Positions 40,433-51,343 are shown, counted from the stretch's first letter. The stretch is DNA of 64,000 nt from Golubevia sp. BC0850 (GCA_012976225.1 JAAVVG010000005.1:620001-684000), one strand, 5' to 3'. The notes: generated from the sequence alone by a model not told the origin. Translations and numbers: made by a program.

Positions 40433-41126
40433 CCAGTGAACAAAACCGAGACATTTCAGAAAAAGTAGCTCTAGGTCTAGCCAAACCTTCTGGTTCTTCC
40501 TCTCAATTGGATTCTCGTCTCTTCAATCGTGAAGCTCCTTCTTCAGGTTTCGGTGAAGAGGACTCTTATAATCTTTATGATAAGCCTTTGTTCGCTGGAA
40601 GTAGCGCCGCAGCTGCTATTTATAGCGGAAAGGTTAATGGTGGAAACGATGGTGAAGGTGCTGATGAAGCTGAGGAGAGAGTTGGAAGAAATGATAGGTT
40701 TGGATTGGGAGTTGGTAGAAGTAAGGCTTTTGAAGGAGCTGAATATACTGAGGTGAGTATAGAAGCTTTAGAGAAAGGTCTTTTTGAGAGATACACGAGA
40801 TGACTACCTTTCGCTGACTTCCCCTCCCTCGTCTGCTACACCTTCAGGAACGTTCTGGACCGGTTCAATTCGAGAAGGATATCCCTTCGGCCTCTACGAA
40901 CCCTGCTGCAGATGCTTCTGCTTTTGGTATCGATCAGTTCTTGGATGATGCTAAACGTGGAACTAAAAGAGCTGGGTTGGACGAAGGCTCGTGAGTATCT
41001 CTTCCTTCATCTTCAAAAGATTCCGTTCGTCGACCCTTCGCTCCTGATATTTGAACTGACATTCTTCTGTCTTTTTTGCTGTCTTCTTGGGGCCTGATCA
41101 GAACTCGTAAACGTCAAAGAGATTAG
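38711..41126 (+). CDS. PRP45: Pre-mRNA splicing factor Prp45 / SNW1 (SKIP)
   Basis: Spliceosomal NineTeen-related protein that threads through the active spliceosome and also acts as a transcription coregulator in animals. Exons 38711-38941, 39182-40263, 40437-40752, 40848-40990 and 41102-41126 give 598 aa. Seen: YGKRRNWKPRNQEDFADGGA with the YP that follows, CHLAQYPLEMGRKK, FIRYTPGQQG and IIKMTSVQEDPLEPPKWKFK. The SNW core includes VPPCISNWKNNKGFTIALDK and LQDNFINDGFATFSEALQLA, then DRHAREEVRMRAQM. A Glu/Arg-rich coiled-coil segment and the C-terminal REQNRDISEKVALGLAKPS, LYDKPLF and KRAGLDEGS complete the family layout. The last exon codes only eight residues. Introns 1 and 2 carry striking repeats, described separately. 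Confidence 0.96.
38963..38992. repeat. GGGAT pentamer repeat in PRP45 intron 1
   Basis: Five GGG runs (38967-38969, 38972-38974, 38977-38979, 38982-38984 and 38987-38989), each separated by AT. They lie 25-48 nt downstream of the exon 1 donor on the sense strand. Four or more G-triplets with 2-nt loops match the usual G-quadruplex pattern. Confidence 0.9.
40367..40427. repeat. (TC)n microsatellite in PRP45 intron 2
   Basis: About 30 uninterrupted TC units on the sense strand, followed by a T-run and the acceptor at 40435-40436. It forms an extended polypyrimidine tract. Confidence 0.95.
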
Positions 41127-41574
41127 ATCCAAGAAAATCCCAACTCGCTTTAGATCTTTGTCGCTTCTTCTTCGAGATGTTGTTTGAGGTTGTCAACAAA
41201 TACTTTCGAATCGAGAAGAGAATCTTTTTCATCTTTTTTGTGCAATTCAATTGGTTCTTTTTTTCTCCTTTTCGATCTTGCGCGTTTCCTCGAGTCGAAG
41301 TACTGAGACTGAGCGTCTTTCTTGTGGTGAACAAGTACGAATTTGAATGAGAAGATGTGCTAGTATATCTGAGGATTAAAAGAAGGGTTTGGTCTGAGAT
41401 GAAAGAGAACAATTCGATTCAAAATTTCGTGAACTTGAGCCTTGAGCGGAAAGAGTCAAGTCTATGTGTAAACATCTGCGGGAGAAGGGAACCATTCATT
41501 ATCAACCAAAGTCTTCTGGCCTGAGTGTTTACTTTTTGACTTCATAAGGGTAGCATCGTGTCAGTTCAGGGAGC
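41127..41574. other. Convergent intergenic region PRP45-SPS19
   Basis: A 448-bp region between two convergent genes. It is T-rich after the PRP45 stop. An open frame on the minus strand at 41098-41412 has no recognisable content. I see no gene. Confidence 0.45.
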
Positions 41575-43158
41575 TTAAAGTTTGGATCCGGCGATCATCT
41601 CTTTCAAAGGCCTGGGGTTGAGAGAAGACTGAGGATATGGAAGCCATGGACCAGGAAAGTGCTTTTGAAGAATTAAAAAAGATGGTGAAAGAGAAAGCAG
41701 AGCAGGAGAAGGCAACATCAATCAGTATGAGAGCAGGCGGGAAACAGAGGGATTGACACCCTTTGGTTCGCTGCATGAATACTCACTCGACCTCCTCCAT
41801 CAACAACCTGAATTATAGTAAAAAGTCAATATCGAAAACAACGATAGTCAGATCCACCCGAAGTAGAAATGACAGCGGTTTACAAGGAGGGATTTCCAAA
41901 GACTCACAAATTTGGATCCAGTAATCCAGTTTCCAGCCTCGCTGAAAAGATAGACGCAGACGTTGGCGATATCGCTTGGCTTTCCAAACTTCTGGAGAGG
42001 ATGGCCGTTAGCAATGGCTTCTTGAGTACCCTTTATCGCAAGACGATCAGTACCTTCGGTTCCGGCAATCATTCCAGGAGCAACGACGTTGGATCTGACT
42101 CCAAGGGGACCCATTTCAACTGCAAGTACTTGAGACAGAGCATCAACTCCAGCTTTGGCACTTGAAGCAGCTGACTGCCATGGGATACCAGTATATTGGA
42201 GCGTGGCTGAGACGTGAAGGTAAGACCCATGAGTCTTCTTGAGATGGTCCATAGTTGCTTTGATGGTGTTATAGGTACCTGTAGGATTAGTTGTGGGTGG
42301 GGTTTGAAGAAAGGAAGTAAGTAAGAGAAATGAAAGACAGCCATTTCCATACTGGATGTTTGAGCTTGTTTCTTGATTCTGATGTTCGATGGGGACTCGA
42401 CTCTCGAGCTTGAGGGCTTCGATGGCATTCTCAACTCACCAAGAAGATCAATGTCCATCACAGTCTTGAATCCATTTTCTGAGATTCCCTCGAGCTGTGT
42501 TTGAAGGTATCATTAATATGAGATAGGAAGACATGAGAGATTGTTTAGTGAGCTCTTCGGGGTTAGGAGCATTCGCTGATTCGTTCACAAGGGAGGGAAG
42601 AATGGACTCACTGGAGCGAGGAAGTTCCCCGCAGCTCCGCAAATGACATTGTTAATCTTTCCATATGCCTCGATGGTCTAGGACAAAGAAGTTTCAGAAG
42701 TATTGGGAGATTGAGCTGAAAGGGGTGGGACGCGCGGGAGATCCTCTTCCTTCTTTTCCACTCACCTTGGCTACAGCAGTCCTCACGTCCTCTGGCTTTC
42801 TAACATCTCCAGCACTAAAAATGCATCTGGTTCCATTTCCAGCAACTTTCTCGATTTGCTTGGCTGTAACTTGAAGCTTATCAGCTTTACGTCCCATGAT
42901 GCACGCTGATGCTCCATGGCGCATGAGTGCCAGCACCATCCCGTAGCAGATTCCATTGGGTCCACTTGCTCTGAAGAGGTGGAAGATAAGGATGGTGCTA
43001 ATAGAGACGGAATATACAGCGAGGAATTGCTGTGAAACTCACCCAGTAGCGAAAACGACCTTTCCTTTCAAGATGTCATTTTTGAAGACGGCAGTACTCT
43101 CGACTGAGGGTAAGATGACTACTGGTTGAGGTTTGTCTGACATTCTTGTGTCTGACAT
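41575..43158 (-). CDS. SPS19: Peroxisomal 2,4-dienoyl-CoA reductase (SDR family)
   Basis: NADPH-dependent reductase needed to beta-oxidise unsaturated fatty acids in peroxisomes. Seven exons: 43158-43043, 42970-42766, 42677-42612, 42494-42440, 42278-41908, 41807-41787 and 41661-41575, giving 306 aa. Seen: VVFATGASGPNGICYGM (Rossmann Gly-rich loop), CIMGRKADKLQ, CIFSAGDVRKPEDV, INNVICGAAGNFLAP, HVSATLQYTGIPWQSAASSA with KAG after it, and NVVAPGMIAGTEG. The usual SDR Tyr is absent, as expected for dienoyl-CoA reductases. A 21-nt microexon codes VVDGGGR, and the last exon ends in SKL, a PTS1 peroxisomal signal. A second ATG at 43143 is equally possible as start. Confidence 0.93.
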
Positions 43159-43754
43159 TCTTGAGGAATTGGTTTTTGAGTGGTGAAATGGTGATGGGAA
43201 GAAGGAAGAGACAAAGTCTCAACCCTGAAGATGGGATTGATGACGTTTAAAGACCGAGACCGGAAGTCTCAATCCCTTCTTGGAGCATGTGCTCGAAACC
43301 TGTTTCCCTATTGCCTCCTTATCAGCTGGCTCACTTAATCACAGGTCACAGTAGTCTGGTAGGTTTCTCTGAAGTCGGATCTCAAGATGCAGCGGAGAAC
43401 GAGGTGAATGATAGCTTCTTTGAACATTTCAAGGGGGGGGGGGGACTCTGAATTGCTGACTGCTCATACTTTCTCTTCTTTTCTTGCTGATTAAAGGTTC
43501 TTTCAAGCACTGAAGCCCCTCTGGAAACCAACTTTCCTTCTCTTCTCCCTCAGTTCTTCTCAAGCGTCGACATTCTTGCACTTACAGAAGGATGAGGTCC
43601 AGGGAGTCGCAAGCATCTCACTCCGATCACACCTGCGAGAGACAGACAACGTAATCTCATGAAGGGCAGAAGCGACCGAGCCTCTGAAGATAGAGAAAAA
43701 CACTCATGAACAGTAGATTGTGAGGTATCCTCGCTGATTTCGTAGGAGACAAAC
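43159..43754. other. Intergenic region SPS19-SHE9
   Basis: A 596-bp region between two minus-strand genes: the SPS19 promoter and SHE9 3' UTR. It contains a 12-G run at 43433-43444. No gene is supportable. Confidence 0.45.
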
Positions 43755-45649
43755 CTAACTCTTTGCAGCTCTGAGCAGAGTGACCAGCAATCCTCCAACC
43801 AGCACTCCAACCCCACCAGCTACAATGATATCTTTTTCCCTTTCTTCCAGACCTACCCCTTCTCCTGCTAGAAGAGCTCTTTCTTTGAGAGCCTCGAAAA
43901 ATTCTCGTTGTTTTTCTTCTTTCTCGTCTTGTCGAGAGGTGGAAATTGAAGAGGAATTTTGGATTGATTCTGCGCTTGAAGAAGTGTTCCAATTTGAGGA
44001 GTATAGTTGAGATAGACCAGTCGAGTGAGCTAGTCTGCTGAGGAATTGAGCAGAGGAAGTCTTCCAACTTTCTATCGTCGAATGAATTGGCAGATCGGAG
44101 GCAACCTGATCCTCCTCGTAGAGCATTTCGAAATTCATCTCTTCCGGATCTTGATGAGAAAGATTGAAAGATTCCTCCTCGAAGGTGATCTCACTGGAGA
44201 AAGGAGGGGAGGAAAGCTCCGATTGGAATTCTTCGTCTTCCCCTTGCGCTCCGGTGACGGATTGAGCCGATTCGTTTTCTAGTTCCACCGAACTACTACT
44301 TTCGGTTCCAGACTCCAAGTAATCTTCTTTGACCATTTCTAGAGCTGGAACGGGGGCCGATTTGCTTTCTGGATCCAAGCTTTGCCTCAGATTCCGAATT
44401 TCAGATTCCAATCCTCGAACTGCCTCTTGAATCAAAGTGGCTGAATGGGCTTCTCCTTCTAGTAGCCTAGTCTCGAATGTCCTTGCTAGAGCCCTTCGTT
44501 TGTAAGGCTCAACTAAGAAGATAGCCATCATGAAGACCAGCACTGCGAGGGTCGAGGAGAAGGAGATCTCGAGAAGATCAGCTATGCACTGCCAAAAGGC
44601 TTGCTAACACTCTTTCTCGACTTCAACCTGAGACTTACCATTCACTCCTAAAACAGCCCAACTTCCTATCGTCCCAGCCCATCTGATCTTATCACTCCAG
44701 CTCATCTCCTGATGATACCGTTCCAAAGTCTTCCTCACTAGCTCATCCCAAGCTCTTAAAGTCTTCTCTTCACTTTGTTCGTAAGTCTTCTCTGCTTCCT
44801 TCGAATCTCGATTCTCTGAATGCTCTGATCGTAAGAGATTTGTGTAGTCCGAGAGATCTGTGTCGGTCCAGAGATGCTTCCGTGACAAGAGATCTGTGAT
44901 TCTAGCTTGGGAATTTGAACGTTGGGAGATTGATGACAAGTAGATAGATCGTGCGGTAGCTTGGTCTGATCGAAGTTTCGTTAGGCGCGATTCTGGAGAC
45001 GGGACAGATAAAGAAGAGGAAGAGAAGAGAAGATGAGATCTTCGCTATTGAAGTGACAATCGTGGTCCCTAGCGGCTACAATCCTATCAAGGGAGTCTCC
45101 AGAGCTACCCAGTCACTTTTCAATCAACCATGTCACTAGGAGAGAACTTTCTCAAGCATCGATCTTTCTTTCTTCCATCTTCGACGGCTCTCACCACAAA
45201 GGCTACTCACCCAACTGTTCCACCTCCTGCTTCAACTTCAAGATATCACCATATCCACTAAGCTCATTCCATCTCTTTGCAGCCTCGTCTAGCCTTTCTT
45301 TTGCCTTCTCTGTCCTTGGTGCTAAGCTAGCTGATAGAGCAGATCGTAAAAGAGATACCTGATGAAGTAGAGCCGCTGTCGAAGTCGAGAGGGAATTGGA
45401 TGGCGATGAAGGTGAATTTGATGAATTTTGATTAGGGTTTGACTGATCAAAGCGTCGAGTAGTTGAATGGAAGGAGTGGTTTGAAGAATTGGAAGAGTTG
45501 GAGGAAGTAGAACAACAGACCGAGCTTCTGGTTCTTGCGGATCTTCTCCTGATCAGCGCTGAAGTTGAAGTTGAGGTTGATGAAATTGATGTAAACGATG
45601 TTCTGCACAGATTTATTCCCAGTGTCTTTCTGATGATTGAATGAGACAT
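43755..45649 (-). CDS. SHE9: She9/Mdm33 mitochondrial inner-membrane protein
   Basis: Inner-membrane protein of mitochondria that affects fission and inner-membrane shape. Exons 45649-45211, 44992-44639 and 44581-43755 give 539 aa. The N-terminus is Ser/Arg-rich like a presequence. The conserved core runs AAKRWNELSGYGDILKLKQE, ESRLTKLRSDQATARSIYLS, ITDLLSRKHLWTDTDLSDYT, EELVRKTL-type coiled coil and YHQEMSWSDKIRWAGTIGSW. Then come a transmembrane segment (LAVLVFMMAIFLVEPYKRR) and a long acidic Ser-rich part. A second hydrophobic segment (IIVAGGVGVLVGGLLVTLLR) sits at the C-terminal end. Two membrane segments flanking a soluble part fit the family. It diverges from RPA3 with only 70 bp between the starts. 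Confidence 0.9.
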
Positions 45650-45719
45650 GGTGTAAGTCGGAACCAGCTCCTCTCACGTCGCGTTTAACGTTTTCCTATC
45701 CCACACTCATCAAGCCAAA
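45650..45719. promoter_or_regulatory. 70-bp divergent promoter SHE9-RPA3
   Basis: The two ATG codons point away from each other across 70 bp, so promoters and 5' leaders must overlap here or within the genes. No TATA element is visible. Confidence 0.6.
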
Positions 45720-46474
45720 ATGGAGAAACCGATGCCTCTAGTCAATTCTGCTCTTCTATCCTCGAAAGAAGGAGAGACTGTTCGCTTGGTAGGAAAGATT
45801 AGATCAGTGGTGAGTGCTTTCAATTCCAAAGGTTCTACTCTCCAGATCCATGCTCACTCTTCTCTTCCTCCCCTCCCCTCCCCTCACTCCACTCCACCCT
45901 TTCTCCAGACGAGCCAAGTGCAGCTTATCTTAATAGCCTCGGACCAAGGATCCGTAGAGGTCAATCTCAGTAATGACTCGCCTCTGAGTGACGCAAGAGA
46001 GGGACAGTTCATTGAGGTAGTTGGAAAAGTGGTTCAAGGTGGCGATGGCATCAAGGAGTACACCTCCATGTTCCTTTCTGATACTGTTGGTAAGTATCAA
46101 GGATGGTGTATCACTCAAAGAAGAGGGGAACGAGGTGGGGGAAGGAGCTCAGTAATTGAATCGAGCTGAGCATAGAGTTTGGGAAGAACCTGTGTGTTCA
46201 ACAGAGCTTACATGCAGCCAAATCACTACCAGGAAGCTCTAACATCTTACTGAACAGATTCAATGGCTGCCTCTGACATATGAAGTTTTGACGTCCGGTC
46301 AACTTCAATGTGATTTCTCTCAGACTGACCTCTTGCCTGATCTGTTCCTACCCACCCTCATTCTCTTCCTCTGCCCTTTCAGATCTAGATCTCGTTGAAC
46401 AAGCCGTTACTCTCTCAAGTCACTTCCCTCAGCTTTTCACAGACGAAGGAGGAGACGGCCAGGACAACTACTAG
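45720..46474 (+). CDS. RFA3: Replication protein A 14-kDa subunit (RPA3)
   Basis: Smallest subunit of the heterotrimeric single-strand DNA-binding protein RPA, used in replication and repair. Exons 45720-45809, 45909-46089 and 46383-46474 give 120 aa, close to yeast Rfa3 (122 aa). Seen: PMPLVNSALLSSKEGETVRL then VGKIRSV, QVQLILIASDQGSVEVNLSN, GQFIEVVGKV and IKEYTSMFLSDTVDLDLVEQ, which match one OB fold and the C-terminal helix used for trimer contacts. Intron 2 is 293 nt. The family call rests on overall pattern and length, as RPA3 proteins conserve few single residues. Confidence 0.85.
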
Positions 46475-47558
46475 GTTCCTTTCTTTCCCTTTCGCTCACC
46501 TTTGCGTTTTCTTCCTCAAGTTCAACCCATGTATTATAATGCCCATAGTCATGCTCAATTTTTGAATTTTTCTTTGATTGATTGAGACTACAAAGACGGA
46601 ATGGCGGAGTGCTCCAGCTCCAGCTCCTATCTTCAACAATCTGAGTTCCCTCTCCATCGAGCGAGGTTCCACCTTCATGGAGTCAAGAGGATTACTGGAA
46701 AAGAATAGAGAGAATTTAAATTATCTTAGGATTCTGAGCCGATAGATTTCATCGAATTCCAATACTGGAATTGCCCAGAAGTGATTCTTTCAAGACCTCA
46801 GAATTCATTACTTATTCCTTCAATCGTTGCAGATTTGAGGATGGGTAGGTCGATGTCCTCAGTCTTCAAAATATGGACAGGTGGAATCAAGGAAGAACTT
46901 TTCCGAAAGCGCTTGGAGGAGTTGAGGTTAGAGAGCAGGTACTTTAGTCCTTGTCGAATCCTACGGTTCCTGGAACAACGGAGAGACGACGTGAAAGCTG
47001 AGATGATGTTTAATGGAGTCAGAGCCATAAACTTAGAGAGACTGATAATCAGCTTTAACGACGTAAACAACGAAAGAATGGATTAGATTGAGGAACTAGT
47101 CGAGGAATTGGTCGGCTTTCAGACGGTCTCAGGGATGATGGAAGTGGAAATCTGATTGTTGACTCTTTGCTCGAAGATTTACGATACAGAAGATCTCTTT
47201 AATTCTGAGACGACTTTATTGTCTTCTTCCCAAATCTTTGCGCATCTGATGATCTGATTTCGAGTATATCTCCGAGACTCGATCGCTGGACACTCCGTCG
47301 CCTTTCCACTCTCAACCTCCTCTCTCACTACGGCCGATTCTCGACCTCTGGCATGTTTCCATAAGGTACTAAACAGAAGAGAAAGAAGCATCAGAAAACC
47401 ATAGCTGGTCAGTTAGAGAAAGCAGAAACTCCATCTCAAATCGAACACTCACATCTTTCGTCATCCTTCAAGAATCTCATCTTCTGTCCATTAGCTCTCG
47501 TGAAAGCAAGTAATTGATCCTTCCCCCTGGCCCATTGCTCCGACTGAGGAGGAGTCAG
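46475..47558 (-). other. Region with scattered leucine-rich open segments, possibly remnants
   Basis: No complete gene can be assembled. On the minus strand, 46798-47070 codes a leucine-rich basic segment and 47179-47391 a charged segment (RRYTRNQIIRCAKIWEEDNK). At 47453-47540 there is a segment whose end resembles, in layout and donor position, the first exon of the neighbouring F-box-like gene (SEQ, GK and LKD elements before GTGAGT). The plus strand is also open at 46781-47086. These may be exons of a second, decayed F-box-like copy, exons of the neighbour's 3' part, or noise. I cannot decide from sequence alone. Confidence 0.3.
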
Positions 47559-48957
47559 TTAATCTGAAGCGACCTCATTCAAAGTAGGCAATCTATCAAT
47601 CAACAAGTCTCCAAAAGTTACTTTAGGACTTTCCAAAGCTCGAAGCAATTGCATTAAATTTGTGACAGGGTGGGCTCTGACAGACTGAATTTCTAAAGCC
47701 TTTCCATAATGAAAGCAATCGATTCTATGCTTTGGAAAGAAGCTATGTTTTCGATTTTGATACATTGCCATTGGAATTGCGATCGCTGTCGCCGAAGCTT
47801 GCTCAAAAGAAACCGTTTTTATGTTACTGAAGTTCGATAGTAGAGTTGGAGGTTCTTTTGGGGGAATGAAAGATCTAGTAGCCTCTGCATAAAGACCAGC
47901 TAAGCCGAAGTATTCTAATGAAAGATGAGATGAACTTAGAGCATCCAAGAATCTAACGGATTGGAAGGGGAAGATAGACTGCATCAGGGGTCGAGAGGTT
48001 GATTGAATGAGTGAGCTTAATCTCTTTTAAATCTTTGGTTGCACTTAGAAAATCTTCGAGAAACGGAAAACGAGATAAAGATTCGTAAGTCTTGATTTTC
48101 TTGCTATAACTTCTTTATGATCTCTCATGAGAGAAATGTCCTCTTAAAAAAATCAAACACTAACTCTCAATGTGTTAAACCATCTAAGAAACGCATCAGC
48201 CTACAATTTGAACCTTTAGTGGGAGCTTCCTTTCCGAATTGAAGATATCTAAGATAATTTACCCCGACTAGAGGTCTAGACACCATTCTACCATCAATCA
48301 AGACTTTCTTGACAAATAAGAATGTGACGTTTTCATCTGCAACAAAGTGATTTAAATTCGGCATTGAATCTAAAATGATTGACCAAAGAGCTGTGTAAAG
48401 TGCCACTCCGGCCATACCTTTCGCTTTCATAGACTTTGGACTATCATTAGAACGGTCACGATTCTGAATGGTTTGGAAAGTTGAAGGTCGAGGGGTAACA
48501 GTAGAGGGTGCTCTAAGACCATCGTCTGCGCTAGGATCTCTGGCCGAGTCTCGAAAGCTCCTAGATTACGAATCCTTAGAGAAAGAGTGGAATAGAGATA
48601 TTCTGGATCTTGAGAAACTTGGTTGAAGAATTCTAGACTTGGTAGAAAGTTGATGTTGAGGTGACGACGAAGTGCTTTTGACCAGAATTGAGACATTGGC
48701 TTTGAAGTTAAGGCCAAGTTGTAAAGTGTCTTGTCTCGAAGTCTGGAGATTGAATATCAGAGAAGGAAATCACATGGGAGATAGATGAGGCAGATTTAAT
48801 AGCAAGAGACGTCGGAAGGGAATGGAACTCACAATCTGTTCTTCTCTCTATCCTTCAAAGTCAATTCCTTGCCAGGTAGACTCATGAGCTGCTCCGAAAT
48901 TGAGTGATTGACATCATCTGGTAAGTTGTTCCGTTTGAGCTTCTTTGCTGGAACCAT
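47559..48957 (-). CDS. F-box-like protein, 3' half of doubtful integrity
   Basis: Probable F-box substrate adaptor. Exons 48957-48833 and 48742-48520 and the start of a third at 48463 join in phase: NLPDDVNHSISEQLMSLPGK and LRDKTLYNLALTSKPMSQFW resemble an F-box-like motif (LP..., LALTSK). The third exon runs LYTALWSIILDSMPNLNHFV and LVGVNYLRYLQFG, a leucine-rich pattern. Downstream, two more leucine-rich segments are visible (FPFLEDFLSATKDLKEIKLT at about 48007-48090 and LDALSSSHLSLEYFGLAG at about 47890-47960, then on to a stop at 47559). They lie in different frames, and I found no GT-AG pair that links them all in phase. The gene may have missed introns or frameshifts, or be a pseudogene. 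Confidence 0.5.
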
Positions 48958-49220
48958 TGTGGCTGTCGATTAATAGAATGATGTGGTGGGAAGAAGAAGA
49001 GGAATTCTTCGTTGCCTCGCTGTCAAAGTCGCTTTGGCCTCTGTGCAGAAGTAGAACAGACCTTTCAATATTTCACTATTGATCTCCTTCCCTTTGAAGC
49101 AGAGAGGCCTCACCTTTCCATCTGAGGAGAGGCCGAAGCCACGTGGGACAATTGCTCATCGCAGCTTCAAAAATTGTTGAGAAGTTTTGAGGACGACCAA
49201 AATCACCATAACCATTCAAG
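48958..49220. promoter_or_regulatory. Divergent promoter F-box-like gene / NSA2
   Basis: 263 bp between divergent starts. It contains an AGAAGTT/GAAG-rich part near 48985 and no recognisable TATA box. Confidence 0.45.
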
Positions 49221-50798
49221 ATGCCTCAAGTGAGTAAAACTTCAACTCTCTAACCCTTTGAAGTTCTGTTTACTGATCTACCTCATTCAACTGTCCTGCA
49301 GAATGAATACATTGAGGAGCACATTCGTCGACATGGTCGTAGAATGGATCATGAAGAGAGGAAGTAAGTTCAAAATGTCCTTCAAATCATCAACTACCAT
49401 CCATCACTTCCCCGCTAATCTTTGATTGCTCGAATCGAATTCATTCTATTAAATCCATTCAAAGCTACAATGATTGAATCTGACTTATCTCGCTTCCATC
49501 CTTCGCCTTATCCTCCTTTTCTTCCTCCTTCCTGTGAACCCTCCTCCTCCTCAGACGTAAAAGAGAAGCCAGAGAAGTCCACAAACATTCCGCCATCGTT
49601 CAAAAAACAACTGGTCTAAAAGCCAAAATGTTAAATAAGAAACGTAGAGCCGAGAAGATTCAAATGAAGAAGTCAATCAAAGCTCACGAAGAAAGAGATA
49701 TCAAGCAAGCCTCAACTTCTTCAGATCCATCCACTGCTTTACCTACTTACTTGTTAGATAGAGAAGGTCAAAAGGATGCCAAAGCTCTATCATCAGCTGT
49801 GAAGGAAAAGAGAAAGGATAAGGCTGCTAGATACGCTGTACCTCTACCTCAAGTTAGAGGTATTGCTGAAGATGAAGCTTTCAAAGTCATCAAAACTGGA
49901 AAGAGAAAAGGGAAAGGTTGGAAGAGAATGGTTACTAAGGCTACTTTCGTTGGGGAGAGTTTCACTAGGAAACCTCCTAAGTTGGAAAGATTCGTTAGAC
50001 CTATGGGATTGAGATATAAGAAAGCTCACATCACACATCGTGAGTATCTTGAGGGAAGGAAGGGTGGAAGAAGACATGCTGCGCCTCGGAGAGTGCACTC
50101 TCGCATCTGGAAAGACTGTTAGATACTTTGAAAGCTTCGAGATTCGATCAAGACTGCCTTTTGAGGTTCGGAGGGAAGTCAAAGTCAACACCTTCAAGAT
50201 CCAACTGCTAAGCTTCTTCCTCCTGTCTTCTGATCCACAGCCGACCTCAAAGCCACCTTCCAGCTCCCAATCATTGGTGTCAAGAAGAATCCTCAATCCC
50301 CCATGTACACACAGCTGGGTGTTCTCACCAAAGGTACGATTATCGAAGTCAATGTGTCTGAATTGGGAATGGTCACTACTGGTGGAAAGGTTGTTTGGGG
50401 AAAGTACGCTCAAGTTACAAACAATCCTGTGAGTATCAGTGGAGGGTTAGAAGGAAGGAATGAGTGAGAGGAGGCAAGCCGATGAGAGGGCGACGAGAAT
50501 AGTAGAGGGAGTTGGCAAAGAAGGAGCTCAGGTTTCAGGTTGGAGATCGCACGGAATGCCACATTTGAATGATTGAATGCCTGTTCATCTTGGGCTTGGA
50601 CAATTTCAAGCTCAGATAGACATTCAGAAGGTTTGCAGCTTCTCATCGCATTTCGAGCCGCACCTATAGCTCTGAGCTTCATCTCGAAATCTGGAAGAAT
50701 CCGCTTCGCATACTGACATCCTTCTGGTCCTGCTGTTTCTTTTTCTCCCCCAGGAAAACGATGGATGTGTAAACGGAGTTCTTCTCTTGTCGAGCTGA
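49221..50798 (+). CDS. NSA2: Ribosome biogenesis protein Nsa2 (60S maturation)
   Basis: Nucleolar factor of pre-60S particles needed for ITS2 (27SB) processing. Five exons: 49221-49229 (only ATG CCT CAA), 49302-49363, 49555-50039, 50241-50428 and 50754-50798, giving 262 aa, close to the 260-261 aa of the human and yeast proteins. Nearly every segment is family-like: [140 protein letters not shown] and [14 protein letters not shown]. The 9-nt start exon is easily missed. Intron 4 is 325 nt and longer than the others. Confidence 0.97.
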
Positions 50799-51343
50799 TC
50801 CTACAAGACCTCAAGTTATCCATCTTCTTCGCATCTATCTTTCGATTCTTAATTCTTTTTCGGGTTCTCGATCATTCCGCTACCTTTTGCGTGCCACCTA
50901 TGTCTCTTTCATCATCTCGCAGACCTCTCTGCGTCTCCTCCTTATTCTCTATCTTTAGGCAGGAGCGACGAGAAGGTCTGGATCCTTTTTCACCTCATCT
51001 TGTTCCCTTACCATGTACAACAGCAACTTTACACCCCAAGCCTTAAGCAACACCAAAAGTCAAATAGTCTCTTTTTATTTCTCATGCAATCCAGTGGTCT
51101 TGGATGTTCACTTCGGAGGGGCTCGTTGTGTGAAGATCAGGGAGACTGATCTCTTCCCTCCGAGGCTCGATTTGCTGAAAAAAGAGAACGTTCTGGTGCC
51201 GTTCATATCATATTGTTCAAAAAAAGAAACGAGAGTGAAGAGAAGGTATAAATGCGGTGGCAAACATGCGAGGAGAGGAGAACAACCACCCAGGCGAAAA
51301 AACTTCTTCCTCTCAACCACAACCATCTAATCGTCCCGACACC
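50799..51343 (+). promoter_or_regulatory. Promoter region of the carrier gene, with TATA box
   Basis: A 545-bp region. A consensus TATAAAT lies at 51247-51253, about 90 bp before the carrier ATG. The rest is pyrimidine-rich and holds the NSA2 3' UTR. No gene is seen. Confidence 0.5.

Noticed and set aside
50429-50753. Possible intronic box C/D snoRNA in NSA2 intron 4
   Set aside because: A weak C-like box near 50481 and a CTGA near 50711 are some 230 nt apart with no terminal stem, too far for a normal C/D snoRNA.
50410-50823. Minus-strand open frame across NSA2 intron 4 and the last exon
   Set aside because: It is antisense to conserved NSA2 coding sequence and has no domain or splice structure.
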